Positions 33,268-41,705 of a DNA stretch of 64,000 bases are shown here, piece by piece. Within the stretch, counting starts at the first letter, position 1. Each line of letters begins with the position of its first letter. This stretch comes from Mesobacillus subterraneus (GTDB lineage: Bacteria; Bacillota; Bacilli; Bacillales; Cytobacillaceae): the NCBI RefSeq assembly GCF_000934845.1, contig NZ_JXIQ01000016.1:1-64000 (forward strand), given 5' to 3'. The notes below the pieces were generated by a model. It searched no databases and was not told where the DNA came from. It saw only the letters and a list, made by a program, of their open reading frames with translations. A program made the position numbers and the translations under genes.

Positions 33268-34085
33268 TTAGCTTATCTTCTTTTCGAGATCGGCGATGGC
33301 TCTTGCATTTCGTGACCTGATGAAGAAGGCTGTCGTGATGGTAATGGCCAATACTCCAAAAGTGACGCTCATCTAGCATCAAGCAGGAATCCGGTAAGGA
33401 GCAGCACTGCCTGAAAGATAAATCGGTCCATCATGTTTCTGAACGAGAAGAAGCGGCCATGGAAATCCTTTGGCACCCTCGTTTGGAAGATTGTCGCAGC
33501 AGTCGGGAAAAAACTCCAACGGAAAAACCGAATATCAGGAAGGAGACAATTGTCAGCACTGGCTGATCGGCAAAATACAACATCAACTGTGAAAACCCGA
33601 TTAGCATCGAACTGGAAAACAGAATTTTATAAGGGGAGTATTTATGGCTGATTCGTTTGATCAGAAACGCTCCGGTCATGAACGCAAATCCTTCGGCAGT
33701 ATAGATCCAGCCTTTGATCGCGGAACTTTCTTGAAGTTCACTGATATTGATGATGACAAGATTAAAGCCTCCTAAGAATAGGAGTGGAACTAATGTCAAA
33801 ACCAAGGTCATCATGACAATTGGCAATTTTAAGATAACAGGGAAGACATCTTTGAATCCCTGCTTCTAGTTTTCCGTGACTGTCATGTGCGTATTCTTTT
33901 CTTCAAATTGTAATAACCATGTAAGACCAAAAAGGATAAGATAGGCAGCCATTGATTGAGATAAACAGAATTCAATGGCATGGCCACCAGGAGGATTCCA
34001 GCTGCTGCAGTCCCAATGATCTGTGATACTGTAGATACATTCATATAGACGCCGTTCAACTGCAATAAATCCTTTTCCTCTATTT
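33268..34085 (-). pseudogene. Decayed MFS transporter gene
   Basis: The remains of a macrolide-efflux-like MFS protein. The 5' part is missing; the first readable piece is QLNGVYMNVSTVSQIIGTAA. The frame then breaks near AAGAAAAGAATACG, a TAG stop follows at 33866-33868, the long piece from FKDVFPVILKLPIVMMTLVL runs to FGFSVGVF, and a slip in a six-T run near 33515 shifts to FPTAATIFQTRVPKDFHGRF. A last slip precedes FFIRSRNARAIADLEKKIS at the natural stop (33268). There are at least three frameshifts, one nonsense codon and a 5' deletion. Confidence 0.85.
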
Positions 34086-34106
34086 ACAAAAATTCGTGAA
34101 GCTAAA

Positions 34107-34136
34107 TAAAAAAGACGATAAGCGACCGGTATCGTC
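34107..34136 (-). terminator. Terminator of the DUF2089 operon
   Basis: On the minus strand GACGATA, nine-base loop, TATCGTC and then TTTTTTAT; it lies 74 nt after the last gene of that operon and just upstream of the broken 5' end of the MFS pseudogene. Confidence 0.8.
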
Positions 34137-34209
34137 AGGGTGGTATGTTTGTTTTGAAAAGTTGTTGAATCCAGTCATCGTAAAAAATGAAGCTAGGATT
34201 TCTTCTATT

Positions 34210-34497
34210 TCAAAGTTTGATCATGACCTCGGTACCATCTTGCAATCTTGCATCAACAAGCAATGTTCCTTTATGTCTGCTTAATTCGCGGATAAGTTCA
34301 TTCAGAAGCTGCCTGTTTAGTAGAGTAGTGAAAAGTGCGGCTGGAATTTGATATTGTTTATTATTCTGATTTGCCCATTTATGCATCTGGATTTGGAACT
34401 TTTTCGATCCAATAATCGTACTGCCAGCTTTTAAGATGGTGTAAGGGACAGGAAGCGAGAATGCAACTTTATTGGTTTTTATTTTTATTTTTAACAT
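34210..34497 (-). CDS. Small protein of unknown function in the DUF2089 operon
   Basis: A 95-residue protein starting MLKIKIKTNKVAFSLPVPYT and ending LLVDARLQDGTEVMIKL. The N- and C-terminal beta strands resemble those of the SHOCT-like protein encoded just upstream, and the middle (NRQLLNELIRELSRHKG) is helical. It has no membrane segment. It starts 5 nt after the previous stop, so it is cotranslated with that gene. I do not recognise a named family; its operon partners suggest a role in cell-envelope stress signalling. Confidence 0.7.
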   Translation of the reverse strand: MLKIKIKTNKVAFSLPVPYTILKAGSTIIGSKKFQIQMHKWANQNNKQYQIPAALFTTLLNRQLLNELIRELSRHKGTLLVDARLQDGTEVMIKL

Positions 34498-34502
34498 CTT
34501 TT

Positions 34503-34886
34503 TTACTCAATGACGACTTTCACTGTATCGCCATTTGCCGATTGGATATCGACAATGTTCCCATCGAGCTCGTTTTCAATTGCATCGATCAGCAGATTGA
34601 TATCAAGGTCTTTGACGTATTGCTGGGATTGAGGGATTCCGGCCGCTATGCTGTATCCAGTTTTGAGAAGTGCCTTTACTAATTTGATCGGCACGTTGAC
34701 GTTTACATTGTCATTTTCCTTGGATACAATGCGGATTTTTAAGGTTTTATCTAAGTAATTATTAGGTTTTCTTGCAAAGACAGTAGATTCTTTTTCCTTG
34801 AGTACAGCAATTAGCTGTGCCCCTTTATCTGAATCAATTTTTCCTTCTTGAACCATCGTTAAAATTTTTGAAATTTCTTCTCTCAT
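34503..34886 (-). CDS. SHOCT-like domain protein (YvlB-like)
   Basis: A 127-residue protein. Residues 1-35 (ISKILTMVQEGKIDSDKGAQ) form a SHOCT-like helical oligomerisation motif, repeated later as INLLIDAIENELDG. A beta-rich segment KTLKIRIVSKENDNVNVNVP with IKLVKALLKTG lies between. Such proteins occur in operons with DUF2089 regulators and DUF4097-like adhesin proteins in Firmicutes; an interaction role is presumed. Ribosome site GGGAGG about 7 nt upstream; 13 nt after the DUF2089 stop. Confidence 0.75.
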   Translation of the reverse strand: MREEISKILTMVQEGKIDSDKGAQLIAVLKEKESTVFARKPNNYLDKTLKIRIVSKENDNVNVNVPIKLVKALLKTGYSIAAGIPQSQQYVKDLDINLLIDAIENELDGNIVDIQSANGDTVKVVIE

Positions 34887-34899
34887 TAAAAACGCCTCC

Positions 34900-35265
34900 C
34901 TATTCCCCTTTTAAAAGTTTGATTGCATCCTCTGGTGAAATTTCACCCTTCTCCAGCATAGCAACGATTTTCTTTTCGTCCAGTTCATTCTTCTTTTGAG
35001 TGTCATATCCAAGTGCAGTGATAATATCGTTCAGTTTCCCCCTGACAGTCGGGTAAGATATTCCAAGCTCTTTTTCCACTTCTTTAATATTTCCCCGGGA
35101 AACGAGAAAGATCTCGATGAACTGAAGCTGGTCCCTGGTTAAAGAAGCAAGCCTTGATAGTTCAAATTCATTTTCAATTGTTGTATCACAATGATTGCAT
35201 TGCAGTTTGGTAATTTTAAGGGTCTGGCTGCAAACGGGACATTTCGTTAAGACAGGATAAGCCAT
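34900..35265 (-). CDS. DUF2089 zinc-ribbon HTH regulator
   Basis: A 121-residue DUF2089 protein. The N-terminal zinc ribbon has CPVC and CNHC (residues about 9-27), followed by a sigma70-region-4-like helix-turn-helix (LTRDQLQFIEIFLVSRGNIK, then EVEKELGISYPTVRGKLNDI) and a C-terminal SHOCT-like helix LEKGEISPEDAIKLLKG. The last motif mirrors the next gene's N-terminus, so the two could interact. Ribosome site GGAGG. It heads a three-gene operon and is likely autoregulatory (inferred). Confidence 0.85.
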   Translation of the reverse strand: MAYPVLTKCPVCSQTLKITKLQCNHCDTTIENEFELSRLASLTRDQLQFIEIFLVSRGNIKEVEKELGISYPTVRGKLNDIITALGYDTQKKNELDEKKIVAMLEKGEISPEDAIKLLKGE

Positions 35266-35494
35266 GACTGCCTCCTTTCTATATTAATGATATTAAATGT
35301 TAAAATTAAAAAAGTAAAGATAAATTTATAAAATAATAAATAATATTAATACTTATATTAATTTTTAGTGAAAAAACGAATAATACGCAACCTTTCATTG
35401 GATATAAAATTAAAATACTGATTTTTCTATGATTTCTGGTAATATAATATTGAAGTGTTTGTTTCGATTTTTTCTAAGAAGGTGGTGTTCATTC

Positions 35495-36136
35495 GTGAAA
35501 GTATTAATTTCAGGCTTTGAGCCGTTTGGGAAGATGAGTATAAATCCAACTGAAAAATTGCTGTTGGAAGCAGAGGGGTTTTCGCTGGAGAATGTGGAAA
35601 TTGAAACGATTTTGCTGCCGGTTCAGTATGACAAATGTGCAGAAGAACTGATCAAAAAAATGGCGGAAGCCCAGCCCGATGTAGTGATTGCCTGTGGACT
35701 TGCTGCAGGCAGGACGGCAATCACCCCTGAGCGGATTGGAATCAATATAAAGGATACTGGTTCAGGCGATCCTTATCCTGATAATCGGGGAAATACTCCA
35801 ATGGATGAGGTGATTGATGAGCAAAGTCCAGATGGCTTATTCTCAACATTGCCGAATCGATTAATCGAAAAGAAGCTGAAGGATCTGCAGATCCCGGCCG
35901 CCATTTCGAATAGTGCGGGTACATTTATCTGCAACAACACATTGTACGCCGTTTTGAATTATATCCGTAAACATAACCTGGCAATCAGCGCTGGATTTAT
36001 CCATTTTCCGGCTTCGACAGAAATGTCTGCCCGTAATCCTTCTTTGCCATCCTTGCCACAGGAAGTGATGACACAGGCCTTGAAGGTAATTATCGAGACT
36101 TGTGCCCATCATCACTACCATTGCTTCGGTTCGTAA
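35495..36136 (+). CDS. pcp: Pyroglutamyl-peptidase I
   Basis: A 213-residue cysteine peptidase (C15) that removes N-terminal pyroglutamate. The catalytic Glu is in ITPERIGIN, the Cys in [14 protein letters not shown] and the His in [10 protein letters not shown]. The GTG 35495 start has AAGGTGG upstream and gives the canonical [12 protein letters not shown]; the open frame to 35429 is unlike the family. Its 3' end overlaps the convergent rluF by 22 nt. Cytoplasmic. Confidence 0.94.
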   Translation: MKVLISGFEPFGKMSINPTEKLLLEAEGFSLENVEIETILLPVQYDKCAEELIKKMAEAQPDVVIACGLAAGRTAITPERIGINIKDTGSGDPYPDNRGNTPMDEVIDEQSPDGLFSTLPNRLIEKKLKDLQIPAAISNSAGTFICNNTLYAVLNYIRKHNLAISAGFIHFPASTEMSARNPSLPSLPQEVMTQALKVIIETCAHHHYHCFGS

Positions 36137-36822
36137 TTCAAGTCGCTGAAAAGCTGCTGCTTCTCCTTTTTGCTCAGGTCACGCCATTGGCCGATCGGCA
36201 AATTGCCTAGATGGATGTTCATGATCCGAATGCGCTGCAGTCTGAGGACTTCGTAGCCAAGCGTTTCACACATGCGGCGGATCTGCCTGTTCAATCCTTG
36301 TGTGAGAGTGATATGAAATTCGTATTTTGATTGCTGGACGACTTTTGCAGGCAATGTTTTTGTTCCAAGAATCCTGACACCTTCAGACATCGCCTTGACA
36401 AATTCGGGAGTAATCGGCTTGTCCACGGTTACAATATATTCTTTTTCATGCTTGTTCTCCGCCCTGAGGATTTCATTAACGATGTCGCCGTCGTTTGTAA
36501 GCAGGATCAGACCTTCTGAATCTTTATCAAGCCTACCAATGTTGAAAATCCTTAGCGGGTGGTTGACAAGATCAACGATGTTGCCCTTCACATTTCTTTC
36601 CGTCGTACTTGTGATGCCGACTGGTTTATTCAAGGCGATATATACATAGTTCTGCGACATCCTGATTTCTTCGCCATTAAGCTTGACGACATCACCTGGT
36701 TCAACCTGGCTGCCGATTTTTGCGATAGTGCCGTTAATTGTCACGCGTCCTTCTTCAATGAGACGGTCAGCGCCACGTCTGGATGTTTTTCCTGTTTCGC
36801 TGATGAATTTATTGATACGCAG
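36115..36822 (-). CDS. rluF: 23S rRNA pseudouridine synthase (RluF type)
   Basis: A 235-residue RsuA/RluF enzyme. The S4-like RNA-binding domain ([20 protein letters not shown]) is followed by the catalytic Asp in [28 protein letters not shown] and [16 protein letters not shown] are conserved. From recollection, similarity to E. coli RluF (which modifies U2604) is strong, including [13 protein letters not shown]. The family start MRINKFIS would be a CTG codon at 36822, 6 nt after AAGGGTGGG; TTG 36843 adds seven residues and has no ribosome site. CTG start is inferred. Confidence 0.88.
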   Translation of the reverse strand: MRINKFISETGKTSRRGADRLIEEGRVTINGTIAKIGSQVEPGDVVKLNGEEIRMSQNYVYIALNKPVGITSTTERNVKGNIVDLVNHPLRIFNIGRLDKDSEGLILLTNDGDIVNEILRAENKHEKEYIVTVDKPITPEFVKAMSEGVRILGTKTLPAKVVQQSKYEFHITLTQGLNRQIRRMCETLGYEVLRLQRIRIMNIHLGNLPIGQWRDLSKKEKQQLFSDLNYEPKQW

Positions 36823-36944
36823 GTTAATCCCACCCTTAAACAACTTGAATTATACAATTAAGAATATGCCACTCACAGATTATTTTCAAGCTTGGTCTCT
36901 ATGAGCTGCAGCGGCTACGAAAAAAATGTTCAGGTTTAGTGGGA

Positions 36945-37206
36945 AAAGGGGAAAAGCTGTTCGAACTAGGGCGAACTTCGGACAGGTTTTGGGGGAAAAG
37001 AGGAAAAGTAGTCCGAACTAAGGCGAACTTCGGACAGGTTTTGGGGGAAAAGAGGAAAAGTAGTCCGAACTAGAGCGAACTTCGGACTACTTTTGCCGGA
37101 AAAGGGGAAAAGCAATCCGAACTGGAGCAAACTTCGGACTGGTTTTGCTGGAAAAGGCGAAAAGTAGTCCGAACTGAAGCTAGTTTCGGACTGCTTTTTT
37201 AAGAAT
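36945..37206 (+). repeat. 52-bp tandem hairpin repeat, array C (five copies)
   Basis: Five units start (at GAAAAG) at 36951, 37003, 37055, 37107 and 37159: exact 52-bp period. Each unit has GAAAAG, an arm, an AACTxxxGCxAACT-type loop, the complementary arm, then GGTTTTGGGGG-like spacer. Stems covary: copy 1 CTGTTCGAA / TTCGGACAG, copy 3 TAGTCCGAA / TTCGGACTA. The last copy ends in six T and would terminate plus-strand transcription. It fills the 36823-37246 interval together with plain AT-rich DNA. Confidence 0.85.
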
Positions 37207-37246
37207 TATATCTTGTTGCGTTCGTTTTAAGGTTTTATTAATCATT

Positions 37247-38170
37247 TCATGAGTGGAGCATTTTATCGTAAATATCAACATTCGCATAGACAGCGGACAG
37301 TGTAGGTGCCGCTATTTGAAGGTCCGCTGCTTTCTTCAGCAAAAAGCCGAATAAGTGGTCTCCTTCTGTCGGGAGAGATTTTTCCATATCACGCTGAAGG
37401 GAGGATTTCATGCCGTCGCCAATATCGTTCAGCCTGTTCCATGTCGCATCCATAGCTCCTTCGGAAAGCGGGGCACCGATCGCTGTCATAATCTCGACAG
37501 TCTCATGCAGTAGGCGCTTGAGCGTATCGGCCCCCTGTGCTTGATCCCGAATGGGACCGATCGGAGACCTGAACAGGGAGGTGATGCCGCTTAATGGTGT
37601 GATGAATAGGTATTTTTGCCACATTTCCTGTTCGATTTTTTCCGAAAGACGGAAATTAGCCTTCGTACCTTCAAAAGTGGCTTGGAGCTGTAGAATTCTT
37701 TCTGAACGCTCGCCATTTCGTTCTCCAAAAATCAAATCCTGAACAGGGCTTGTTTGAATTACTTTTCCATTTTCATCCAGTGTTGTTTCGATAAAACAAA
37801 GTCCCCCGATCACCTTTTTCGATCCGAAAGCTTCGGATAAAGCATCGAGATGGGCTATCCCATTCAACAATGGAAGAATCATCGTCTTGTCGCCAACATA
37901 GGGACGGATGCTTTCAATAGCTCCATCGAGATGATAGGACTTAGTAGAAACGAGAATCACATCATATGGCTCTGGATGCGATCCCGATACAATTGTCTGT
38001 GGATCTGAAACATGCAAATCGCCATGGATGCTTGTAACAACGAGACCGTGCTCCTTAAGCTGCTTCTGTCTTTTTTCCCGCACAAGAAATGTCACGTTTG
38101 CTTCCATTTCCAGGAGCCTTCCGCCAAAATAACCGCCGATTGCGCCTGCACCAACAATTAATATTTTCAA
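37247..38170 (-). CDS. panE: 2-dehydropantoate 2-reductase (ketopantoate reductase)
   Basis: A 307-residue NADPH-dependent reductase of pantothenate synthesis. The Rossmann motif is ILIVGAGAIGGYFGGRL, and VLVSTKSYHLDGAI has the catalytic Lys. The C-terminal EMWQKYLFITPLSGITSLF segment and SSLQRDMEKSLPTEGDHL carry further substrate residues. TTG 38170 is chosen because GGAGG lies 9 nt upstream; the TTG at 38179 abuts that site. It follows pepT by 41 nt. Two panE-like genes per genome are common in Bacillus, so a 2-ketoacid other than ketopantoate is possible. Confidence 0.88.
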   Translation of the reverse strand: MKILIVGAGAIGGYFGGRLLEMEANVTFLVREKRQKQLKEHGLVVTSIHGDLHVSDPQTIVSGSHPEPYDVILVSTKSYHLDGAIESIRPYVGDKTMILPLLNGIAHLDALSEAFGSKKVIGGLCFIETTLDENGKVIQTSPVQDLIFGERNGERSERILQLQATFEGTKANFRLSEKIEQEMWQKYLFITPLSGITSLFRSPIGPIRDQAQGADTLKRLLHETVEIMTAIGAPLSEGAMDATWNRLNDIGDGMKSSLQRDMEKSLPTEGDHLFGFLLKKAADLQIAAPTLSAVYANVDIYDKMLHS

Positions 38171-38211
38171 ATCTTTCAACCTCCTGAATATGCCAATTCC
38201 CTGATCTTGAA

Positions 38212-39444
38212 TTAAGCCTTTGCTTCAAAAAGTGATGCGATTTCCACAATGGTTTCAACAGATTTGAGCATGTTATCCACAGAGATATATTCGAACCTTC
38301 CGTGAAAATTCTCGCCACCGGTAAAAATATTTGGTGTTGGCAAGCCCATATAGCTAAGCTGCGAACCGTCGGTGCCGCCGCGGATTGGTTTGACAATCGG
38401 TTTGATCCCGCGGTTCTCCATTGCCTCATACGCGATATCAACGATTTCTTTTACTGGCTCTATTTTATCCTTCATATTATAGTACTGGTCGTTCATTTCA
38501 AGCTTAACACGAGTTTCGCCGTAAGTAAGCATCAGTTCATTGGTGATTTTCTGCATCAACTCTTTGCGTGCCTGGAAGCTGTCACGATCAAAATCACGGA
38601 TGATATAGGTCAGTGTTGTTTCCTCGACATCTCCATTAATCGAGATGAGGTGGAAGAAACCTTCATATCCTTCAGTATGTTCAGGCGCTTCTTCGCTAGG
38701 AAGTTTGCTGTTGAATTCCATAGCGATTTTGGCTGAGTTCACCATTTTGCCTTTTGCCGTGCCTGGGTGGACGTTCTGTCCTTTAAAAGTTAGCTTAGCA
38801 CTGGCGGCATTAAAGCTTTCATACTCTAGCTCGCCAAGTGGACCGCCGTCCACCGTGTAAGCAAATTCAGCATGAAACGCTTCTACATCAAATTTATGAG
38901 GCCCTCTGCCAATTTCCTCATCGGGAGTGAAAGCAACACGAATTTTGCCATGCTTGATTTCTGGGTGCTTGATCAAATAAGCCATTGCCGTCATGATTTC
39001 AGCAATTCCTGCTTTGTTGTCAGCCCCGAGAAGAGTTGTTCCATCTGTTGTTATCAAAGTATGGCCTTTATATTGAGGCAGTTCAGGAAAATCTGCTGAT
39101 GACAGAATGATATTCTGCTCCTTATTCAGGATGATTGGATTGCCATCAAAGTTTTCGATAACTTGAGGATGAACATTTTTTCCGGTAAAATCAGTAGCCG
39201 TATCAAGGTGCGCCAGGAAGCCGATTGTTGGAACTTCTTTAGCAGTATTGGCGGGGAGTGTCGCCATCACATAACCATTTTCATCAATCGTGACGTCCTC
39301 CATGCCGATTGACTTTAGTTCTTCAACAAGCATATTAGCAAGGGTAAGCTGTCCTTCAGTCGACGGAGTTGACTCACTGTTTCCATTCGATTGGGTATCG
39401 ATTTTTACATAAGAAGTAAATCTTTCTATTAACTCGATTTTCAT
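38212..39444 (-). CDS. pepT: Peptidase T (tripeptide aminopeptidase)
   Basis: A 410-residue M20B zinc peptidase that removes the N-terminal residue from tripeptides. Metal ligands: His/Asp in [10 protein letters not shown], Asp in LLGADNKAG, Glu pair in [14 protein letters not shown], Asp in [13 protein letters not shown], and the C-terminal His region [14 protein letters not shown]. The dimer lid domain ([20 protein letters not shown]) is complete. ATG 39444 has AGGAG 9 nt upstream; the ATG at 39453 overlaps that site. Confidence 0.95.
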   Translation of the reverse strand: MKIELIERFTSYVKIDTQSNGNSESTPSTEGQLTLANMLVEELKSIGMEDVTIDENGYVMATLPANTAKEVPTIGFLAHLDTATDFTGKNVHPQVIENFDGNPIILNKEQNIILSSADFPELPQYKGHTLITTDGTTLLGADNKAGIAEIMTAMAYLIKHPEIKHGKIRVAFTPDEEIGRGPHKFDVEAFHAEFAYTVDGGPLGELEYESFNAASAKLTFKGQNVHPGTAKGKMVNSAKIAMEFNSKLPSEEAPEHTEGYEGFFHLISINGDVEETTLTYIIRDFDRDSFQARKELMQKITNELMLTYGETRVKLEMNDQYYNMKDKIEPVKEIVDIAYEAMENRGIKPIVKPIRGGTDGSQLSYMGLPTPNIFTGGENFHGRFEYISVDNMLKSVETIVEIASLFEAKA

Positions 39445-39565
39445 TGCTTTCATCTCCTATCCGTATGTATATTTTCATAGTAGCATAAATAACGAAAAAC
39501 TCCACTTTAAAAAGAATGAAAATTCCATTTTTTGTTGTATAATACAAGAAAGGGGGCTGGACAGT

Positions 39566-39703
39566 GTGAGTTATGTTTTCACGTTTATTGTACTGTTTGT
39601 TGTGTTTTATTTGATTATGAAGGTCACCCGCTCAAGAAATTTCCCAAGCAATGATTACACTCCATTTGACAATTTAACCGAAGGGAAGAAGAAAGATGAT
39701 TGA
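39566..39703 (+). CDS. Small membrane protein of unknown function (45 residues)
   Basis: GTG 39566 opens 45 codons: one hydrophobic helix (SYVFTFIVLFVVFYLIMK) and a polar tail TRSRNFPSNDYTPFDNLTEG. A TATAAT-type -10 lies at 39537-39542 just upstream. AAGGGGG is about 9 nt before the start. Its end overlaps the next small gene by 8 nt. It is too short to assign to a family; a single-pass, Nin-Cout or reverse topology cannot be decided. Confidence 0.55.
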   Translation: MSYVFTFIVLFVVFYLIMKVTRSRNFPSNDYTPFDNLTEGKKKDD

Positions 39704-39848
39704 TCTTGGCGTTGTGATTGTTTTGATGCTGTCACTCTGGTCCATTACGGTTACCCTAAAAAAATTGACTGCAAGTATTCTCCAAAAGCAGGATCAGCAA
39801 CTCAAGCTTCTGGAAGAAATCAAGGATAAATTGAAAAATATTAGTTGA
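39696..39848 (+). CDS. Small membrane protein with coiled-coil tail (50 residues)
   Basis: ATG 39696 opens 50 codons: a hydrophobic helix (DLGVVIVLMLSLWSITVTL) followed by a charged helix ILQKQDQQLKLLEEIKDKLK. It overlaps the preceding small gene by 8 nt, with AAGGGAAG inside that gene as ribosome site. The helix-plus-coil layout suits a membrane-anchored oligomer or a partner for the first protein. The gene ends 68 nt before a TPP riboswitch. Family not recognised. Confidence 0.55.
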   Translation: MIDLGVVIVLMLSLWSITVTLKKLTASILQKQDQQLKLLEEIKDKLKNIS

Positions 39849-39915
39849 TGAGCTCGACCCTTTACATATAAAGCAGAAAGAGTTACGATTAAAGGAACTG
39901 AATATTCCATGTTCT

Positions 39916-40010
39916 ACTAGGGGCGCCCTGTTGCGGGCTGAGAGGAAGATGCTAAGTCTTTTAACCCTTCGGACCTGATCTGGGTAATACCAGCGTAGGA
40001 AAGTAGCGTG
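39916..40010 (+). ncRNA. TPP riboswitch of the thi operon
   Basis: GGGGCGCCCTGTTGCGGGCTGAGAGG in parts (GGGGCGCC, GGGCTGAGAGG), then CGGACCTGATCTGGGTAATA and CCAGCGTAGGAAAG: the full THI-box order. A terminator follows. It should shut off the SDR-thiM-thiD-thiE-thiW operon when TPP is abundant. Confidence 0.97.
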
Positions 40011-40035
40011 AGAGATGTTTTCTTACTTTGCTTTT

Positions 40036-40068
40036 AAGCCAGGTCCATTAGTTGGAGCTGGCTTTTTA
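40036..40068 (+). terminator. Terminator of the thi-operon riboswitch
   Basis: AAGCCAG, internal CCA / TGG, CTGGCTT and TTTAT run, 33 nt before the SDR start. Confidence 0.85.
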
Positions 40069-40100
40069 TATTTAGGCTAAAATTTTAGGGGGGTAAACGA

Positions 40101-40862
40101 ATGGAAATCAAACATCAAGTTGTGTTAGTAACTGGAGGCAGCCGTGGGCTTGGTGCCGAAACAGTTAAAGCTTTTGCAAGAGAAGGTGCGAAAGTTATTA
40201 TTAACTATTTTCAAAACGAAGAAAAGGCAAGGGAGCTGGCAGAAACGATTGGGGAAAATGCACTCGCTGTCAGGGCGGATGTCAGAGATCCAGCGCAAGT
40301 TCAAAGCATGTTCCGGATGGCACAAGAGCATTATCGAATACCAGTAACAACGATCGTGAACAATGCGCTTGTCCACTTCAAATTTGACCCTGTAGCCAAC
40401 AAGGATGCTTTTGCCGTTGGCTGGGAAGATTATCAACAGCAGTTTGAAGGAGCGGTCCGCGGTGCATTGAATACCATTCAAGCTGGGCTGCCAGATATGA
40501 AAGAAGCGAAATTTGGCAGAATCGTCAATATCGGCACGAATCTGTTCCAGAACCCGGTTGTCGCCTATCACGACTACACAACAAGCAAGGCGGCTTTGCT
40601 TGGGTTCACGAGAAATATGGCGAATGATCTTGGCAAGTACGGGGTAACTGTCAACATGGTTTCTGGAGGACTGCTAAAAATGACCGACGCAAGCTCTGCT
40701 ACTTCGGATGAGGTATTCAAGTTGATCGAAGCATCAACACCGCTCCGAAAAGTTACTGATCCTGCTGAAGTTGCAGATTCGATTTTGTTTTTCGCTTCTC
40801 CATGGTCGCGTGCGGTTAATGGACAAAATCTGGTCGTAGATGGCGGCCTCGTAATGGATTAA
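40101..40862 (+). CDS. SDR family reductase heading the thi operon
   Basis: A 253-residue SDR with TGGSRGLG, NNALVH and Tyr/Lys in DYTTSK. The catalytic Ser position reads NIGTN, so Thr may replace it. It is close to the SDR at 24083 along its whole length (DYQQQ, GA.N..Q, YHDYTT, DLG, TDAS, GGLVM), and both lie behind TPP riboswitches. SDRs in thiamin regulons have been noted in comparative genomics, I recall under the name oarX (not verified). An aldehyde or ketone precursor of HET or HMP would be a logical substrate; this is inferred. Confidence 0.88.
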   Translation: MEIKHQVVLVTGGSRGLGAETVKAFAREGAKVIINYFQNEEKARELAETIGENALAVRADVRDPAQVQSMFRMAQEHYRIPVTTIVNNALVHFKFDPVANKDAFAVGWEDYQQQFEGAVRGALNTIQAGLPDMKEAKFGRIVNIGTNLFQNPVVAYHDYTTSKAALLGFTRNMANDLGKYGVTVNMVSGGLLKMTDASSATSDEVFKLIEASTPLRKVTDPAEVADSILFFASPWSRAVNGQNLVVDGGLVMD

Positions 40863-40888
40863 AAATTGCAGCCTGAGGAGGAGTTTTT

Positions 40889-41704
40889 ATGGAAAAACGA
40901 GAAATTGCTGGTTTGCTGGAAAAGGTGCGCAAGGAGAATCCGCTCATACATAACATCACCAATGTTGTGGTCACGAATTTTACTGCCAATGGGCTTCTTG
41001 CTTTGGGGGCATCGCCGGTGATGGCTTACGCACAGGAGGAAGTTGCCGAAATGGCAGGCATTGCGGGTAGCCTTGTGCTGAATATTGGGACATTGCTTCC
41101 TGAAATCGTCCAGTCGATGGTGATTGCCGGGAAGGCCGCAAATGAACAGGGAGTTCCTGTTATTTTTGATCCAGTCGGTGCCGGGGCAACTGCTTATCGA
41201 ACTGAGACAGCAAGAAGGTTGATGGAAGAACTGGAGATTGCAATCATTAGAGGAAATGCTGCAGAAATTGCCAATGTTGCTGGTGAGAACTGGAGCATCC
41301 GCGGCGTTGATTCTGGGGAGATGGCCGGAGATGTTTTCAAGCTTGCCGTTTCCGCTGCTAAAAAGCTCGAGACCATCGTCGTGGTTACAGGCAAAGACGA
41401 TATTGTTACGGATGGTCGTTCAGCATTTGTGATCCATAATGGGCATTCCATCCTGACCAGGGTGACGGGAACAGGCTGTCTGCTAACATCGGTCATTGGT
41501 GCTTTTGCGGCCGTTGAAAAAGATTTGCTTAAGGCTGCAGCAGCGGCGGTAACCACCTATGGAGTGGCAGCCGAAATTGCTGCAGAAAAATATGCAGGCC
41601 GCGGACCCGGGAGTTTCCAAACTGAATTTTTGAACCAGCTATACCTTATCAATGAAGAGGATATTAGCAGCAAAAGTAAGTATGAGAAGCAGGAGGCTGA
41701 TTGA
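40889..41704 (+). CDS. thiM: Hydroxyethylthiazole kinase
   Basis: A 271-residue ribokinase-fold kinase that phosphorylates hydroxyethylthiazole (HET) in thiamin salvage. [20 protein letters not shown] is the HET-binding start, and [17 protein letters not shown] holds the catalytic Cys and anion hole. Length is usual. 26 nt after the SDR; ribosome site GAGGAG. Its stop overlaps thiD's leader. Confidence 0.96.
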   Translation: MEKREIAGLLEKVRKENPLIHNITNVVVTNFTANGLLALGASPVMAYAQEEVAEMAGIAGSLVLNIGTLLPEIVQSMVIAGKAANEQGVPVIFDPVGAGATAYRTETARRLMEELEIAIIRGNAAEIANVAGENWSIRGVDSGEMAGDVFKLAVSAAKKLETIVVVTGKDDIVTDGRSAFVIHNGHSILTRVTGTGCLLTSVIGAFAAVEKDLLKAAAAAVTTYGVAAEIAAEKYAGRGPGSFQTEFLNQLYLINEEDISSKSKYEKQEAD

Positions 41705-41705
41705 T

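Noticed and set aside
36945-37206. CRISPR array
   Set aside because: The 52-bp unit is repeated throughout with no unique spacers, the units contain hairpins with compensatory changes, and no cas gene is near.
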